A stretch of 64,000 nt of DNA from Vampirovibrio chlorellavorus (GTDB lineage Bacteria > Cyanobacteriota > Vampirovibrionia > Vampirovibrionales > Vampirovibrionaceae): the NCBI GenBank assembly GCA_001858525.1, contig LAPX01000004.1:1-64000 (forward strand), written 5' to 3'. The notes below the pieces were generated by a model that was not told the DNA's origin, searched no databases, and saw nothing but the letters and a program-made list of their open reading frames with translations. The position numbers and the translations under genes were made by a program. Shown in pieces: positions 1 through 8,269 of the stretch; position 1 is the first letter of the stretch; the number at the start of each line of letters is the position of its first letter.

Positions 1-627
1 CCAGTGGAATGGAATGAGGAGACCGTAGAGGCGGGTCTGGTGCCCGAACGTCGACAGGACGATCGGCGCAACGATCGACGCCGGGGTTACCGACGTATTG
101 AAGATAAGGACCTGATTAGCAAAGCCCATCTGGAAGCGGTGGCCATTAAAGAGCAGGCCGAGGAAGAAGGGTTTGAAGAGGGCTTGGCCAAGGCGGAAGC
201 CACCCTTGAAGCGTTACGGAGCCACTTTGCCGAGCTTATGAGTGGCCGGGAAGAAGCCTTGCAGTCCGTAGCCAAAGATATCGGCTCCCTGGCTGTGGAA
301 GTGGCCGCCCGGATTATCAAAACCGAAGTCAGCTGTGATGAATCGCTGGTGATGGGCTTGGTGAAAGACACCATTCAAAAATTAGGCCGCAACCCCAAGA
401 GCGTTCTGGTCAAAGTCAATCCGGATGACGCCACCAACGTGCGTCAGTTTTTAAAGAACGACCCCATCCCCAACCTGAACGCCGAAATCATTATTATGGA
501 AGATGCCAGCGTGGATATGGGCAGCTGCGTTGTGGAAACCAATAGCGGCCTCATCGATGCCTCTTTCAGCACCCAGCTTGGCATTTTAAGACGACTGGTC
601 AGCACCGGCGCTGAAGGGGGTGCCTGA
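1..627 (+). CDS. FliH/SctL-like type III export stator protein (5' end possibly outside window)
   Basis: The frame is open from the left edge. A GTG lies at position 4, but no ribosome binding site can be judged, so the true start may lie outside. The 207 visible residues begin with a charged Arg/Asp-rich stretch (about 15-32). A Glu/Ala-rich coiled-coil-like helix follows (about 40-75), with GFEEGL resembling the FliH/V-ATPase subunit E GxxxG-type helix. The compact C-terminal domain (about 90-200) contains the VKVNPDD and IIIMEDAS-type strands of FliH. Proteins of this family hold the export ATPase at the base of a flagellar or type III secretion apparatus. The stop overlaps the start of the flhA homologue by one base, which fits coupled translation and supports the call. 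Confidence 0.7.
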   Translation, partial: PVEWNEETVEAGLVPERRQDDRRNDRRRGYRRIEDKDLISKAHLEAVAIKEQAEEEGFEEGLAKAEATLEALRSHFAELMSGREEALQSVAKDIGSLAVEVAARIIKTEVSCDESLVMGLVKDTIQKLGRNPKSVLVKVNPDDATNVRQFLKNDPIPNLNAEIIIMEDASVDMGSCVVETNSGLIDASFSTQLGILRRLVSTGAEGGA

Positions 628-2756
628 TGGCACAACCACAAGGCGGCCAGACCTTTACACTGCCTTCCGCCTCAGAATTAACCATGAGCATTATGATTTG
701 CGCTCTGGTGATCGTGATTCTGCTGCCCATGCCGGTTTGGCTGCTGGATGTCATCCTGACCATGAACATCTCCCTAGGCGTAATCTTGCTGATGATGTCC
801 CTGTATGTACAAAAACCACTGGATATGGCCGCCTTCCCCTCTATTATTCTGGTGGGCACCATGTTCCGGCTGGCCCTCAGTATCGCCGCCACCCGCTCCA
901 TCCTCTCCAAAGGGGAGGCCGGGGGGATTATCCACGCCTTCGGTGAATTGGTGACCGGCGGCAACCTGATTGTAGGGGCGGTCATCTTTATCATCATTAC
1001 CCTGGTGCAGTTTATGGTAATTACCAAGGGCGCCGAGCGGATTGCGGAAGTGGGCGCCCGTTTTGCCCTGGACGCCATGCCCGGTAAACAGATGACCATT
1101 GACGCTGACTTTAACGCCGGCCTGATTTCACCAGAAGAAGCCATTAAAAAGCGGGAAGACCTGCAACGGGAATCGGCCCTGTTTGGTTCTATGGATGGTG
1201 CCATGAAGTTCGTTAAAGGGGACGCCATCGCCGGTATCATCATTACCGTCATCAACGCCATTGGCGGCTTGGCCATTGGCATGCTGATGAACGGCATGGC
1301 CATTGATGAAGCCCTGCAACACTACACCATTCTTACGGTGGGGGATGGCTTGGCCGCTCAAGTTCCCGCGCTGCTGATGTCAGTGGCCTCTGGCTTGATG
1401 ATGAGCCGCTCCACCGCCAACGAAGGCAGTTTGGCCAAAGATTTGTTCGCTCAGGTTCAAGGCAAGCCCTATGGCCTCATCTTTTCAGCCGTGTTTTTGG
1501 GCCTTATTGGCATTTCAGGACTCTTTGGCACCGGCATGCCCATTTGGGCCTTCCTGCCCATCGCTCTGGGACTGGGCGCCATCGCCTTCAGTGTGTTTTT
1601 AACCACCGATGTGCAACAGCAACTGGGCCAGCTGGATCAGGTTAAAGAAAATATGAGCGAGTTAATTAACCCCAACCGCATGTACGAAAAACTAGGCGTG
1701 GACCCGCTCAGTCTACAAGTGGGGAACGATCTGCTGGTCATTGCTGACCCCGATCAGGATGGGCAACTGCTGGGAAAAATCGCCGGACTGCGCTCCCGTA
1801 TGACCGATGAACTGGGCTTTATTCTGCCCAACATCCGTATTATGGACAGCGTCAGCATTGGCCCCAACGAGTACCTGATTTCCATTCGCAACAACCCGGT
1901 GGCCTCCGCCAACGTGTATCCAGGTCGCTATATGATTCCGGCCAGCCAGTTCCAGATGTACAACCTGACCCCGCCCAAAAGCGCCATTATGGATATGGAA
2001 CCCACCTTTGGCATTGAGGAAGCCTACTGGCTACTGCCCCAAGAAATCCCCGAGCAATTACAGAAAAACGCCATTGACGCCACCGACGCCCTCATTGAGC
2101 ACCTCAAAGAAGTGGTCATTAAGCACGTGGATGAAGTGATGGCCAAAATGGATGTGCTAAAACTCATGGAGCTGGTTCGCCAGCAGGATCAGTCCATCAT
2201 TCAGGAACTGGTGCCCAACATCCTGACCCCCAACGACCTGCGCAAAATTTTCGTCAACCTGGTACGGGAGAAAGTTTCCATCAAAGACATTATGTTTGTC
2301 TTTGAGCGCCTGAGCGATTACGCCCGCTTCAGCAAAGAGCCCGATATTCTCTCCGAGCGTCTGCGGGCCGCCTTGGGTCGACAAATTTGCCTGTTGCATT
2401 CCGATAAAAATAAAAACCTGTACGCCGTGACCCTCTCTAATGAATGGGAAAAAATTCTGGATGACAGTTGCCAGCGTACTGAGCTGGGTACCATGTTCCT
2501 GCTGAACCCCCTGCAAGTGCAGGAATTGATTGAAATTACCGGAGAAACCCTGCGCCGGGTGCAGCAAACCTACGATCGGGTGCCGGTCATCCTCTGCTCG
2601 CCGCGCATTCGTCTGCCCCTCTTCCAATTGCTGGATCGGCACATTCCAATTATTACCGTTATGTCCTACAGCGAACTGATTCCCGATATTCAGGTGCAGG
2701 CCGTGGGCACCATTGGCACCAGTGATTTTGCCGATAACTATGGGTATTCAGCCTAA
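627..2756 (+). CDS. flhA: FlhA/SctV family export gate protein, probably flagellar FlhA
   Basis: Inner-membrane export gate of the flagellar type III apparatus, 709 residues, the usual family length. The N-terminal half has about eight hydrophobic segments. The cytoplasmic FHIPEP loop spans about 139-215, with ITKGAERIAEV, LDAMPGKQM and KFVKGDAIAG. The C-terminal half matches the soluble FlhA domain: DPLSLQVG, DELGFILPNIRI, PNEYLISI, ARQIC-like GRQIC, and ILCSPRIR near the end. The ILCSPRIR motif favours FlhA, whereas FRLALSIAATR and DGAMKFVKGD are closer to SctV proteins. The start ATG overlaps the upstream stop (TGATG). An orphan rod-type protein at 38085 supports the presence of flagella. 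Flagellum versus secretion injectisome cannot be decided from two genes. Confidence 0.88.
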   Translation: MAQPQGGQTFTLPSASELTMSIMICALVIVILLPMPVWLLDVILTMNISLGVILLMMSLYVQKPLDMAAFPSIILVGTMFRLALSIAATRSILSKGEAGGIIHAFGELVTGGNLIVGAVIFIIITLVQFMVITKGAERIAEVGARFALDAMPGKQMTIDADFNAGLISPEEAIKKREDLQRESALFGSMDGAMKFVKGDAIAGIIITVINAIGGLAIGMLMNGMAIDEALQHYTILTVGDGLAAQVPALLMSVASGLMMSRSTANEGSLAKDLFAQVQGKPYGLIFSAVFLGLIGISGLFGTGMPIWAFLPIALGLGAIAFSVFLTTDVQQQLGQLDQVKENMSELINPNRMYEKLGVDPLSLQVGNDLLVIADPDQDGQLLGKIAGLRSRMTDELGFILPNIRIMDSVSIGPNEYLISIRNNPVASANVYPGRYMIPASQFQMYNLTPPKSAIMDMEPTFGIEEAYWLLPQEIPEQLQKNAIDATDALIEHLKEVVIKHVDEVMAKMDVLKLMELVRQQDQSIIQELVPNILTPNDLRKIFVNLVREKVSIKDIMFVFERLSDYARFSKEPDILSERLRAALGRQICLLHSDKNKNLYAVTLSNEWEKILDDSCQRTELGTMFLLNPLQVQELIEITGETLRRVQQTYDRVPVILCSPRIRLPLFQLLDRHIPIITVMSYSELIPDIQVQAVGTIGTSDFADNYGYSA

Positions 2757-2813
2757 AAAACGGCCGCTTTTTGAATCGCTATTTTTTCTAATCTCAAAAT
2801 GCTTCTGTTTTTC

Positions 2814-2884
2814 AGAGGGGCTCTGCCCCTCTCACTCCCCGTTGGAGGGGGACAGCGCTGGCGCTGACCTCTGTCCCCCTCCAA
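2814..2884. repeat. Double palindromic intergenic repeat
   Basis: The 310-base gap between flhA and the next gene holds two strong inverted repeats and no convincing gene. The first is AGAGGGGC (2814-2821), a 3-base loop, then GCCCCTCT (2825-2832). The second is TTGGAGGGGGACAG (2842-2855) pairing perfectly with CTGTCCCCCTCCAA (2871-2884), with a 15-base loop that can itself fold as CAGCGC-TG-GCGCTG with its flanks. There is no T-run after either hairpin, so a classical intrinsic terminator is not favoured. The base composition (G/C tracts) differs from the AT-rich flanks. It looks like a REP-type or miniature mobile palindrome that may also protect the flhA mRNA end. Confidence 0.75.
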
Positions 2885-3066
2885 GCCTCCCACGCTCCTT
2901 GTTTTTACTTTCTGACGAACTCACTATTATTCCTGTGCCTAAAAAACGAAGGGCTCCGTCTCAGCCTCCCTTATCATTCCCGCTTGCAGTGCAAGAACAA
3001 GCATAAGCCGTTCACAAGATCGACAATTTTAAAATTCCTCTTATTCCTTGTTATGATAGGCACACT

Positions 3067-3741
3067 ATGAGAATTATCGCTTGTCTGGCCGCCTCACTGG
3101 ATGGCCGCATTGGCTCTGCCACCAACCTGAAAGACCGCATTGGCACCCCAGCCGATCTGGAACACCTGCTGACCGTGCGCAATCAAGCCGACGCCATTTT
3201 ATGCGGCGGAGAAACATTTCGCCAACACGCCGCCATCCGCAAAGGAAACCGACAGGAACGCCCCCCACTTCAAGTTATCCTGACCCAACGCTTTCAACTG
3301 CCCCCAGAGGCCAAGCTGTTTCAACAAAGTCAGGTCAGTACGCCGCCTGTTCCCTTGCTGCCTGTCCCCATACTAATCGTATCGCCCCAACAGGCCCCCG
3401 CTGAAATCCGCAACCAATACCCCAACCATGTGGAATGGCTGGCCACCGGCGACGGCAATCCCGTGCCCACCATCCTGAAAGCACTCACTGACAAAGGCAT
3501 TCAAACCCTCATGGTGGAAGGCGGCGGCCATATTATGAACCTGTTTTTACAAGCCCAAGCCATTGATGAACTGTACCTGACGGTCTGCCCTCTGCTCCTG
3601 GGCGGACAAAGCGATCCAAGTCTTGTCACAGGGCTGGGCTTTCCAGTGGCGCAAGCCCCACGCACGGAAGTCATTCAGGCAGAGTGGCGGGGACAGGAAC
3701 TGTATCTGCACCTCAAACTTCAGTATCCGAAGCCAGCTTAA
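3067..3741 (+). CDS. RibD C-terminal-type pyrimidine reductase (dihydrofolate reductase fold)
   Basis: 224 residues that match the reductase half of RibD. In riboflavin synthesis this domain reduces the ribosylaminopyrimidine with NADPH. It has the N-terminal strand ACLAASLDGRIG (5-16), then ADAILCGGETF (41-51), and the nucleotide-binding LMVEGGGH (148-155), followed by DELYLTVCPLLLGG. The deaminase half of RibD is absent, so this is either the separate reductase of a split RibD or a RibD-related reductase acting elsewhere. No other riboflavin genes lie nearby. The ATG at 3067 is preceded by an AT-rich stretch (TTGTTATGATAGG) with a possible -10. It converges with thyX. Confidence 0.8.
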   Translation: MRIIACLAASLDGRIGSATNLKDRIGTPADLEHLLTVRNQADAILCGGETFRQHAAIRKGNRQERPPLQVILTQRFQLPPEAKLFQQSQVSTPPVPLLPVPILIVSPQQAPAEIRNQYPNHVEWLATGDGNPVPTILKALTDKGIQTLMVEGGGHIMNLFLQAQAIDELYLTVCPLLLGGQSDPSLVTGLGFPVAQAPRTEVIQAEWRGQELYLHLKLQYPKPA

Positions 3742-3862
3742 GCAGTTCGCCTGTAAACCCAACGGCTTGGGCTGCAGTTTTATACACAGTTTTTCTGCAC
3801 GCTGTTTTTCAACTGCCACTTTGGTAATTTGGCGGCAATTTGAGCGATGCTGCCTTTCAGCC

Positions 3863-4597
3863 CTATTTCATGAGGGCTTCAAAGGAGACCGGCACCACGT
3901 CTTGGGCCAATTGCTGCAAAGCATCGGCAAACAGACGAATTTCGAACTGGGCGCCCGCATGGGTGCGCAGATGAATGAAGTTTACCAGTGCTTGCAGGGA
4001 TACCGTCCAGTAAAATTCGGTATAAATGTTCAAAGGCAATACGCCACGAGCCTGCTCACGGGCCACCCCATGCTCCAGCAGACGGTGATATAAATCCAGC
4101 GCCTTTTGACAGTGATTCTTGTACTCGGTCATCAGCAGACCATCAGGGTCTTTGACCAATTCATCCGTAGAGGCCTGCTTGTTGTCTTCCGATTGCTTGC
4201 GGAAGCCATCCGGGGTGTAGAAGTGGAAATCGCTGGCGTCTACATACCGCAGGCTAATCTCGTTCCAGGCGTGATCCACGGTGGCAGCATCGGTGTAAGC
4301 AATACCCACAACGTGCTTGTACCACTGACGGGCCACGAACTCAGGCACTTTGCAATGAAACTGGAACTGCACATGGCGGAAAGGGCTCCAGTGCTTGTGA
4401 TCGGCCAAATATTGAATCAGCTTCTTATCCCCTTCAGAGAGGCTGGTTTTGCGCTTGCCAAAAGAAACCCGTGCAGAGTTGACCACCGTCAAATCAGAGC
4501 CCATCGAATCAATCAGCTCTACAAAACCGTGATCCAGCACACCAATACGCTGTTCAGTCGCATTTACCGACTGTTCGTTCTCTGCCAATGGGCTCAT
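3863..4597 (-). CDS. thyX: Flavin-dependent thymidylate synthase ThyX
   Basis: Makes dTMP from dUMP using FAD, NADPH and methylenetetrahydrofolate. I chose the ATG at 4597 (244 residues) because GAAGGAG sits 9 bases upstream. An in-frame ATG at 4693 would add 32 residues but has no clear ribosome site. Key region: SPFRHVQFQF (about 71-80), VARQWYKH (about 88-95) and WNEISLRY (about 111-118). In typical ThyX the RHR and the following S/NE..RY block are almost contiguous. Here about 15 residues separate KH from WNEISLRY and RHR is altered, so this is a divergent ThyX subtype. It lies convergent with the RibD-like gene. No thyA is seen in the window. Confidence 0.9.
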   Translation of the reverse strand: MSPLAENEQSVNATEQRIGVLDHGFVELIDSMGSDLTVVNSARVSFGKRKTSLSEGDKKLIQYLADHKHWSPFRHVQFQFHCKVPEFVARQWYKHVVGIAYTDAATVDHAWNEISLRYVDASDFHFYTPDGFRKQSEDNKQASTDELVKDPDGLLMTEYKNHCQKALDLYHRLLEHGVAREQARGVLPLNIYTEFYWTVSLQALVNFIHLRTHAGAQFEIRLFADALQQLAQDVVPVSFEALMK

Positions 4598-4842
4598 GGG
4601 TCCGCGCTCCTTCTCTACCGATCGGGCGACATGTCGAGCGACATGGTTCACCGCCAGATACTCTCGTTCAGATCGATCATAGTCAGGGGCCATAAGACTG
4701 ACAATGAGGAATAGACAACCGTCTCACATCGAACCTCCCAAGTCCGTGATCTTATATAGCTTTTCCCCTTTCAAACTCAAATTAACAGTTCGAGAGAAAA
4801 GTTCATAGAAGTTCATCTCACAGCACAAATCCAAGCCTGGGG

Positions 4843-5784
4843 TTATTGATTTTGGTTATTATCCCCGTCCGTCCCAAACCCCTGCATCATCTGATTCATC
4901 ATCATATTGCTCATCACACTGGGATCATAACCACTGCTGCCAGTGGCCCCGTTCATGCCCGGCATCATCATCCAGCTCATGGGGTTCATGTTGGCCCCAT
5001 TATTATTGTTCTGCCCCTGATTCTGTAGCATTTGCATCATCATCCAGTCCTGGGGCGACATGCCCTGCATGCCCGCTTGCATGCTTTGCCGCATGGCCTC
5101 AGCCATTGCTGTGGTTTGATCCCCCGCAGAAGCGGACGAAGTAGCGGGAGGAGTAACTGCCGCAGCCTTGGCAGTGGAGAATGGTTCTGAAGGCTTGCTG
5201 GGTAAGGCCTGCGAGGCACTGGAAAACCGGGGCGGTTGATCCAAATCGTCTTCTTTAGGCAGATAGTCCAACCCTTTTTGGGCCAAACTGGCCGCCTTGC
5301 CCTGCGGCTCCAACTGAATGATTTCCTTGTATAAATTCTCCGCCTTTTGAAAACGGCCCAACTGGGCCTGCGTGATGGCCAGATAATAGGTAATCTGGGT
5401 ATTCTCTGGCTGTTGGCGGTGCAGCACCTCAAAAAGCCCTTCGGCCTGACAATAATCTCCCTCCCGGTAGGCTTTAATCCCGGCGTAAAAGTCCGGCCCT
5501 TTATCAGCAGACCGACTGTCAGTGGCACGTTCAGGGGCCACCGAACCCTTTGATTGGCTCAGTGGTGCTTGGGTTAAGGGGGTCAATCGGCTGATCGCAG
5601 GCGATTCCTGCTGAGGAGCGGAAAAAATCGCGTCCGGCAACGGGGACAGCACCGGCAACCGATCGGCCCAGCCCGAGCCGCACAAGGCAAGCACCAGGGC
5701 ACCCTTCAGTCCTGCCACGGCAAACCGCAACAGGCGCTGGCCCGTAAACTGGCATTGATGTTCGACTGAAAAACAATACTTCAT
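4843..5784 (-). CDS. Exported TPR protein with Met/Asn/Gln-rich tail
   Basis: 313 residues from the ATG at 5784. This start gives a plausible signal sequence (FAVAGLKGALVLALCGSGWA). A GTG at 5865 would extend the frame but lacks a ribosome site. Residues about 100-190 hold TPR-like helices (YREGDYCQAEGLFEVLHR, YYLAITQAQLGRFQKAENLY), a protein-interaction fold. A low-complexity linker rich in Pro, Ser and Ala follows. The last 85 or so residues are extremely rich in Met, Asn, Gln and Gly, with repeated MMM and NNNN runs. It lies 88 bases downstream of pdxJ on the same strand, so it may share its transcript. Function unknown; periplasmic or outer-membrane scaffold is a guess. Confidence 0.75.
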   Translation of the reverse strand: MKYCFSVEHQCQFTGQRLLRFAVAGLKGALVLALCGSGWADRLPVLSPLPDAIFSAPQQESPAISRLTPLTQAPLSQSKGSVAPERATDSRSADKGPDFYAGIKAYREGDYCQAEGLFEVLHRQQPENTQITYYLAITQAQLGRFQKAENLYKEIIQLEPQGKAASLAQKGLDYLPKEDDLDQPPRFSSASQALPSKPSEPFSTAKAAAVTPPATSSASAGDQTTAMAEAMRQSMQAGMQGMSPQDWMMMQMLQNQGQNNNNGANMNPMSWMMMPGMNGATGSSGYDPSVMSNMMMNQMMQGFGTDGDNNQNQ

Positions 5785-5872
5785 ATTGTTCAGTATAGGC
5801 AGTTTGCCAGTAAAGTCAGCCTTCAAGCGAATGACTTTTCGGCCTGGGGCTATCCGGTCACCCACTATTAAT

Positions 5873-6586
5873 TCAGGATATCAGGGCTTTCATGCGGGAA
5901 ACGGCGCTGGCCAACCCCGTAAAGACAGATTCCCCGATAATACTGTGTCCAATATTGAGTTCCACCAGCCCCGGCATGGCCAAAACCGGCTGCACGTTGT
6001 CATAGTTCAAGCCATGGCCCGCGTTGACCTCAATACCCCAGGCGACAGCCTGTTCAGCGGCTTTCATCAGGGCCGCCAGTGCTTTGGCTTGCTCCGGACC
6101 GCCAAAGGCCTCGCAGTAAGTCCCGGTATGGAACTCCACAATGGCCGCCCCGGTTTGACGGGACGCCTCTAGCTGTCGCAAATCGGGATCGATAAACAAG
6201 CTGACCTTGATACCAGCGGTCTGCAACGTTGTGGTGCTTTCTTTCAAGCTGTCCAGATATCGAATGACATCCAGTCCCCCTTCGGTGGTCAACTCCTGAC
6301 GACGCTCTGGGACCAAGGTCACCATGTAAGGCTTTGCGTTGAGGGCAATCTCAACCATTTCCGGCGTATTGGCCATTTCCAGATTCAGGCGGGTTTTAAT
6401 TTGAGCCTTTAGCGCCTGTATGTCTTCATCTCGAATATGACGACGGTCTTCCCGCAGGTGAGCAGTGATGCCATCGGCGCCATTGGCCTCCGCAATCAGG
6501 GCCGCAGCGAGGGGATCCGGGTAACTGCCACCCCGTGCATTTCTCAAGGTAGCCACATGATCAATATTGACACCGAGCAGAGCCAT
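5873..6586 (-). CDS. pdxJ: Pyridoxine 5'-phosphate synthase PdxJ
   Basis: Condenses 1-deoxyxylulose 5-phosphate with 3-amino-2-oxopropyl phosphate to give pyridoxine phosphate, in the DXP-dependent vitamin B6 route. The start at 6586 gives MALLGVNIDHVATLRNARG, the canonical PdxJ N-terminus, with AAGGCG upstream. The longer frame from 6619 adds 11 residues not typical of the family. Other family motifs are DGITAHLREDRRHI (phosphate and active-site Glu/Arg/His), LNLEMA, VTLVPERR and VEFHTGTYCEAF near the C-terminal third, plus VNAGHGLNYDN. 237 residues, normal length. No pdxA in the window. Confidence 0.95.
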   Translation of the reverse strand: MALLGVNIDHVATLRNARGGSYPDPLAAALIAEANGADGITAHLREDRRHIRDEDIQALKAQIKTRLNLEMANTPEMVEIALNAKPYMVTLVPERRQELTTEGGLDVIRYLDSLKESTTTLQTAGIKVSLFIDPDLRQLEASRQTGAAIVEFHTGTYCEAFGGPEQAKALAALMKAAEQAVAWGIEVNAGHGLNYDNVQPVLAMPGLVELNIGHSIIGESVFTGLASAVSRMKALIS

Positions 6587-6723
6587 AATTTTCGCCTTTT
6601 TATTCGAACTTATAATCAAATATAAAACAAAAAAGAACGATTTACAGAGTATTTTTTACACTATACTCCGATCCGTAGACGGCAGAGTACCACTTACTTT
6701 GGCCGAAAAATATTTCAGAAATG

Positions 6724-6746
6724 AAAGACATTGATTGTCTTTTTAG
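6724..6746 (+). terminator. Small hairpin with T-run in the pdxJ/M23 divergent gap
   Basis: AAAGACA (6724-6730), 5-base loop, TGTCTTT (6736-6742), then further T residues to 6744. It has the form of a weak intrinsic terminator reading rightward, but no gene precedes it on the plus strand. It sits between divergent pdxJ and the M23 gene, in a 310-base AT-rich spacer where I see no coding sequence. It could end a short leader or small RNA, or be an operator. Confidence 0.3.
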
Positions 6747-6895
6747 ATTGCCTCATCCATCGATTTTTGTTAGCATCCCTCGCATAGTTTCAGTCGTTAT
6801 GTTGATGAAGCAAAAGTTTAATGACCGTCCGGCCAAACAGCATTGTGAACCGCGTCGCTCAAGCACCAACCCGGTGCGCAAAGAGTTTGAGAATC

Positions 6896-7738
6896 ATGAA
6901 AAACAACCAAAATAATCTAAAATTCGCTCGCAATATCGGTGTTTTGGCAATCAGCGCACTAATTCTTACAGGTAGCAGCGCTTTGGCGAACATGAGCAAG
7001 CCCGAAACAGAAGCAAAACCCCAGAACGCACCTGTAGCCAATAAAGCCCGTGAAATTCTGGACCGCGCCTCTTTTGTGGCTTTTGAAGCCGCTGCGGCTC
7101 TGCAAAAAGAACAGGTTTCCGTTAGTCGTGAAGAAACCGCCGAGCAACTCAAGAGCTACATGGCCGCTATGATTTATGAGCCCAAGGCCATTCTCCCCAG
7201 TGATGCGGACGTCTTGGACGAACCCTGGATGGCCTCCACCTCCGGACTAAGCGATGAAGACGGCATGGTTACCCCCAATTTAGGTGATAGTCCCGCCCTG
7301 AAAAATTTAAAAATCAAGTCTCCCACCAGTAAAAAGCCTTTTTTAAAGCTATTGAAGCCTGTTCAAAACGCCCTGGTCACCTCTCCCTTTGGCTTACGCT
7401 GGGGTCGTCCCCATCAAGGCATTGATCTGGCAGCACCGGTAGGCACGCCCATTCTTTCCGCCGAAGCCGGCAAGGTGGTTTACAGCGGCTGGAAGCAAGG
7501 CTATGGCAACTTTGTGGCCGTCGATCATGGACACGGTTTCCAGACCCATTACGCACACTGCTCCAAATTGCTGGTGCGTATTGGTCAAACGGTAAATAAA
7601 GGCGAGCAAATTGCCAAAGTGGGCAATACGGGTCACTCTACCGGCCCCCACCTGCACTTTGAAGTGATGGCCAACGGGGTGCATCGCAACCCAGCCAAGT
7701 TTCTGAACCAAACCACCGTGTTGGTGCAGGCTCGATAG
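6896..7738 (+). CDS. Exported M23 family metallopeptidase (LytM-like)
   Basis: 280 residues from the ATG at 6896, chosen because it starts a clear signal peptide (KFARNIGVLAISALILTGSSALA). A longer reading from 6821 would put 25 extra residues before it. Residues about 40-150 form an Ala/Glu-rich linker. The C-terminal M23 domain (about 155-270) has the zinc ligands HQGIDLA, HYAHC and HLHFEV, so it should be an active or near-active peptidoglycan endopeptidase, or an activator in division or envelope maintenance. Expected location: periplasm. A second M23 protein occurs at 49426-50157. Divergent from pdxJ. Confidence 0.9.
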   Translation: MKNNQNNLKFARNIGVLAISALILTGSSALANMSKPETEAKPQNAPVANKAREILDRASFVAFEAAAALQKEQVSVSREETAEQLKSYMAAMIYEPKAILPSDADVLDEPWMASTSGLSDEDGMVTPNLGDSPALKNLKIKSPTSKKPFLKLLKPVQNALVTSPFGLRWGRPHQGIDLAAPVGTPILSAEAGKVVYSGWKQGYGNFVAVDHGHGFQTHYAHCSKLLVRIGQTVNKGEQIAKVGNTGHSTGPHLHFEVMANGVHRNPAKFLNQTTVLVQAR

Positions 7739-7816
7739 CAAAATTGACAAGCCTTACCTTAAAGCGTCTGTCACCGGCAGGCGCTTTTTAGCGCTGAATA
7801 CTGTGAGAGTCGTATA

Positions 7817-8257
7817 ATGAACAGTATGAAAGACTATTACAAAATCCTGCAAGTGGACCCGGAAGCCAGTCTGGAAGTCATGAACGGCGCCTATCGCTCT
7901 CTGGTGAAACAGTGTCATCCGGATCAGTTTCACACCAGCCGAAAATCGGTGATGAACGAAAAAATGCGGGAAATCAATGAGGCCTACCAAGTCCTCAGCA
8001 ACCCCACCAGTCGAGCCGAATTTGATCGACGGCATCGACCGGGTCGCGCTCAATCCAGGGTCTCCCCATCCCAGGCGCCCCAAAGCTTGCGTACCCAATT
8101 GAAAAGTATTTTGCTATGGACCACCCTGTCTTATGTGGCGCTCACCTTTCTGATTAAACCGCTGCTGAGCAGTCCGTTTGTCAAATTCCTGCTCGGACTG
8201 GCTTTAATCGCCTTTTTCGTGCATATTTACCGCAAGCAAAAATATCCCAAAGCATAA
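7817..8257 (+). CDS. Membrane-anchored J-domain protein
   Basis: 146 residues. The J domain covers about residues 5-68: DYYKILQVDPEAS, the invariant HPD (QCHPDQF) and the helix III-IV segment EINEAYQVLSNPTSRAEFDRRH. The rest is a short Arg/Ser/Pro linker and a hydrophobic C-terminal region (about 103-140) able to form two membrane helices. It lacks the Gly/Phe and zinc domains of DnaJ. Such proteins recruit DnaK to a specific site, here probably the cytoplasmic face of the inner membrane. A start at the second Met (7826) is equally possible. It is followed after 12 bases by the glycosyltransferase, so the pair is probably cotranscribed. A dnaK gene lies at 13543. Confidence 0.85.
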   Translation: MNSMKDYYKILQVDPEASLEVMNGAYRSLVKQCHPDQFHTSRKSVMNEKMREINEAYQVLSNPTSRAEFDRRHRPGRAQSRVSPSQAPQSLRTQLKSILLWTTLSYVALTFLIKPLLSSPFVKFLLGLALIAFFVHIYRKQKYPKA

Positions 8258-8269
8258 GAATCCCAAGCT

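Noticed and set aside
599-1303. 234-codon frame opposite flhA
   Set aside because: Shadow frame, rich in Met/Ser/Pro, over an unmistakable FlhA.
2713-3006. 97-codon plus-strand frame after flhA
   Set aside because: Starts inside flhA and reads through the palindromic repeat; no domain or ribosome site.
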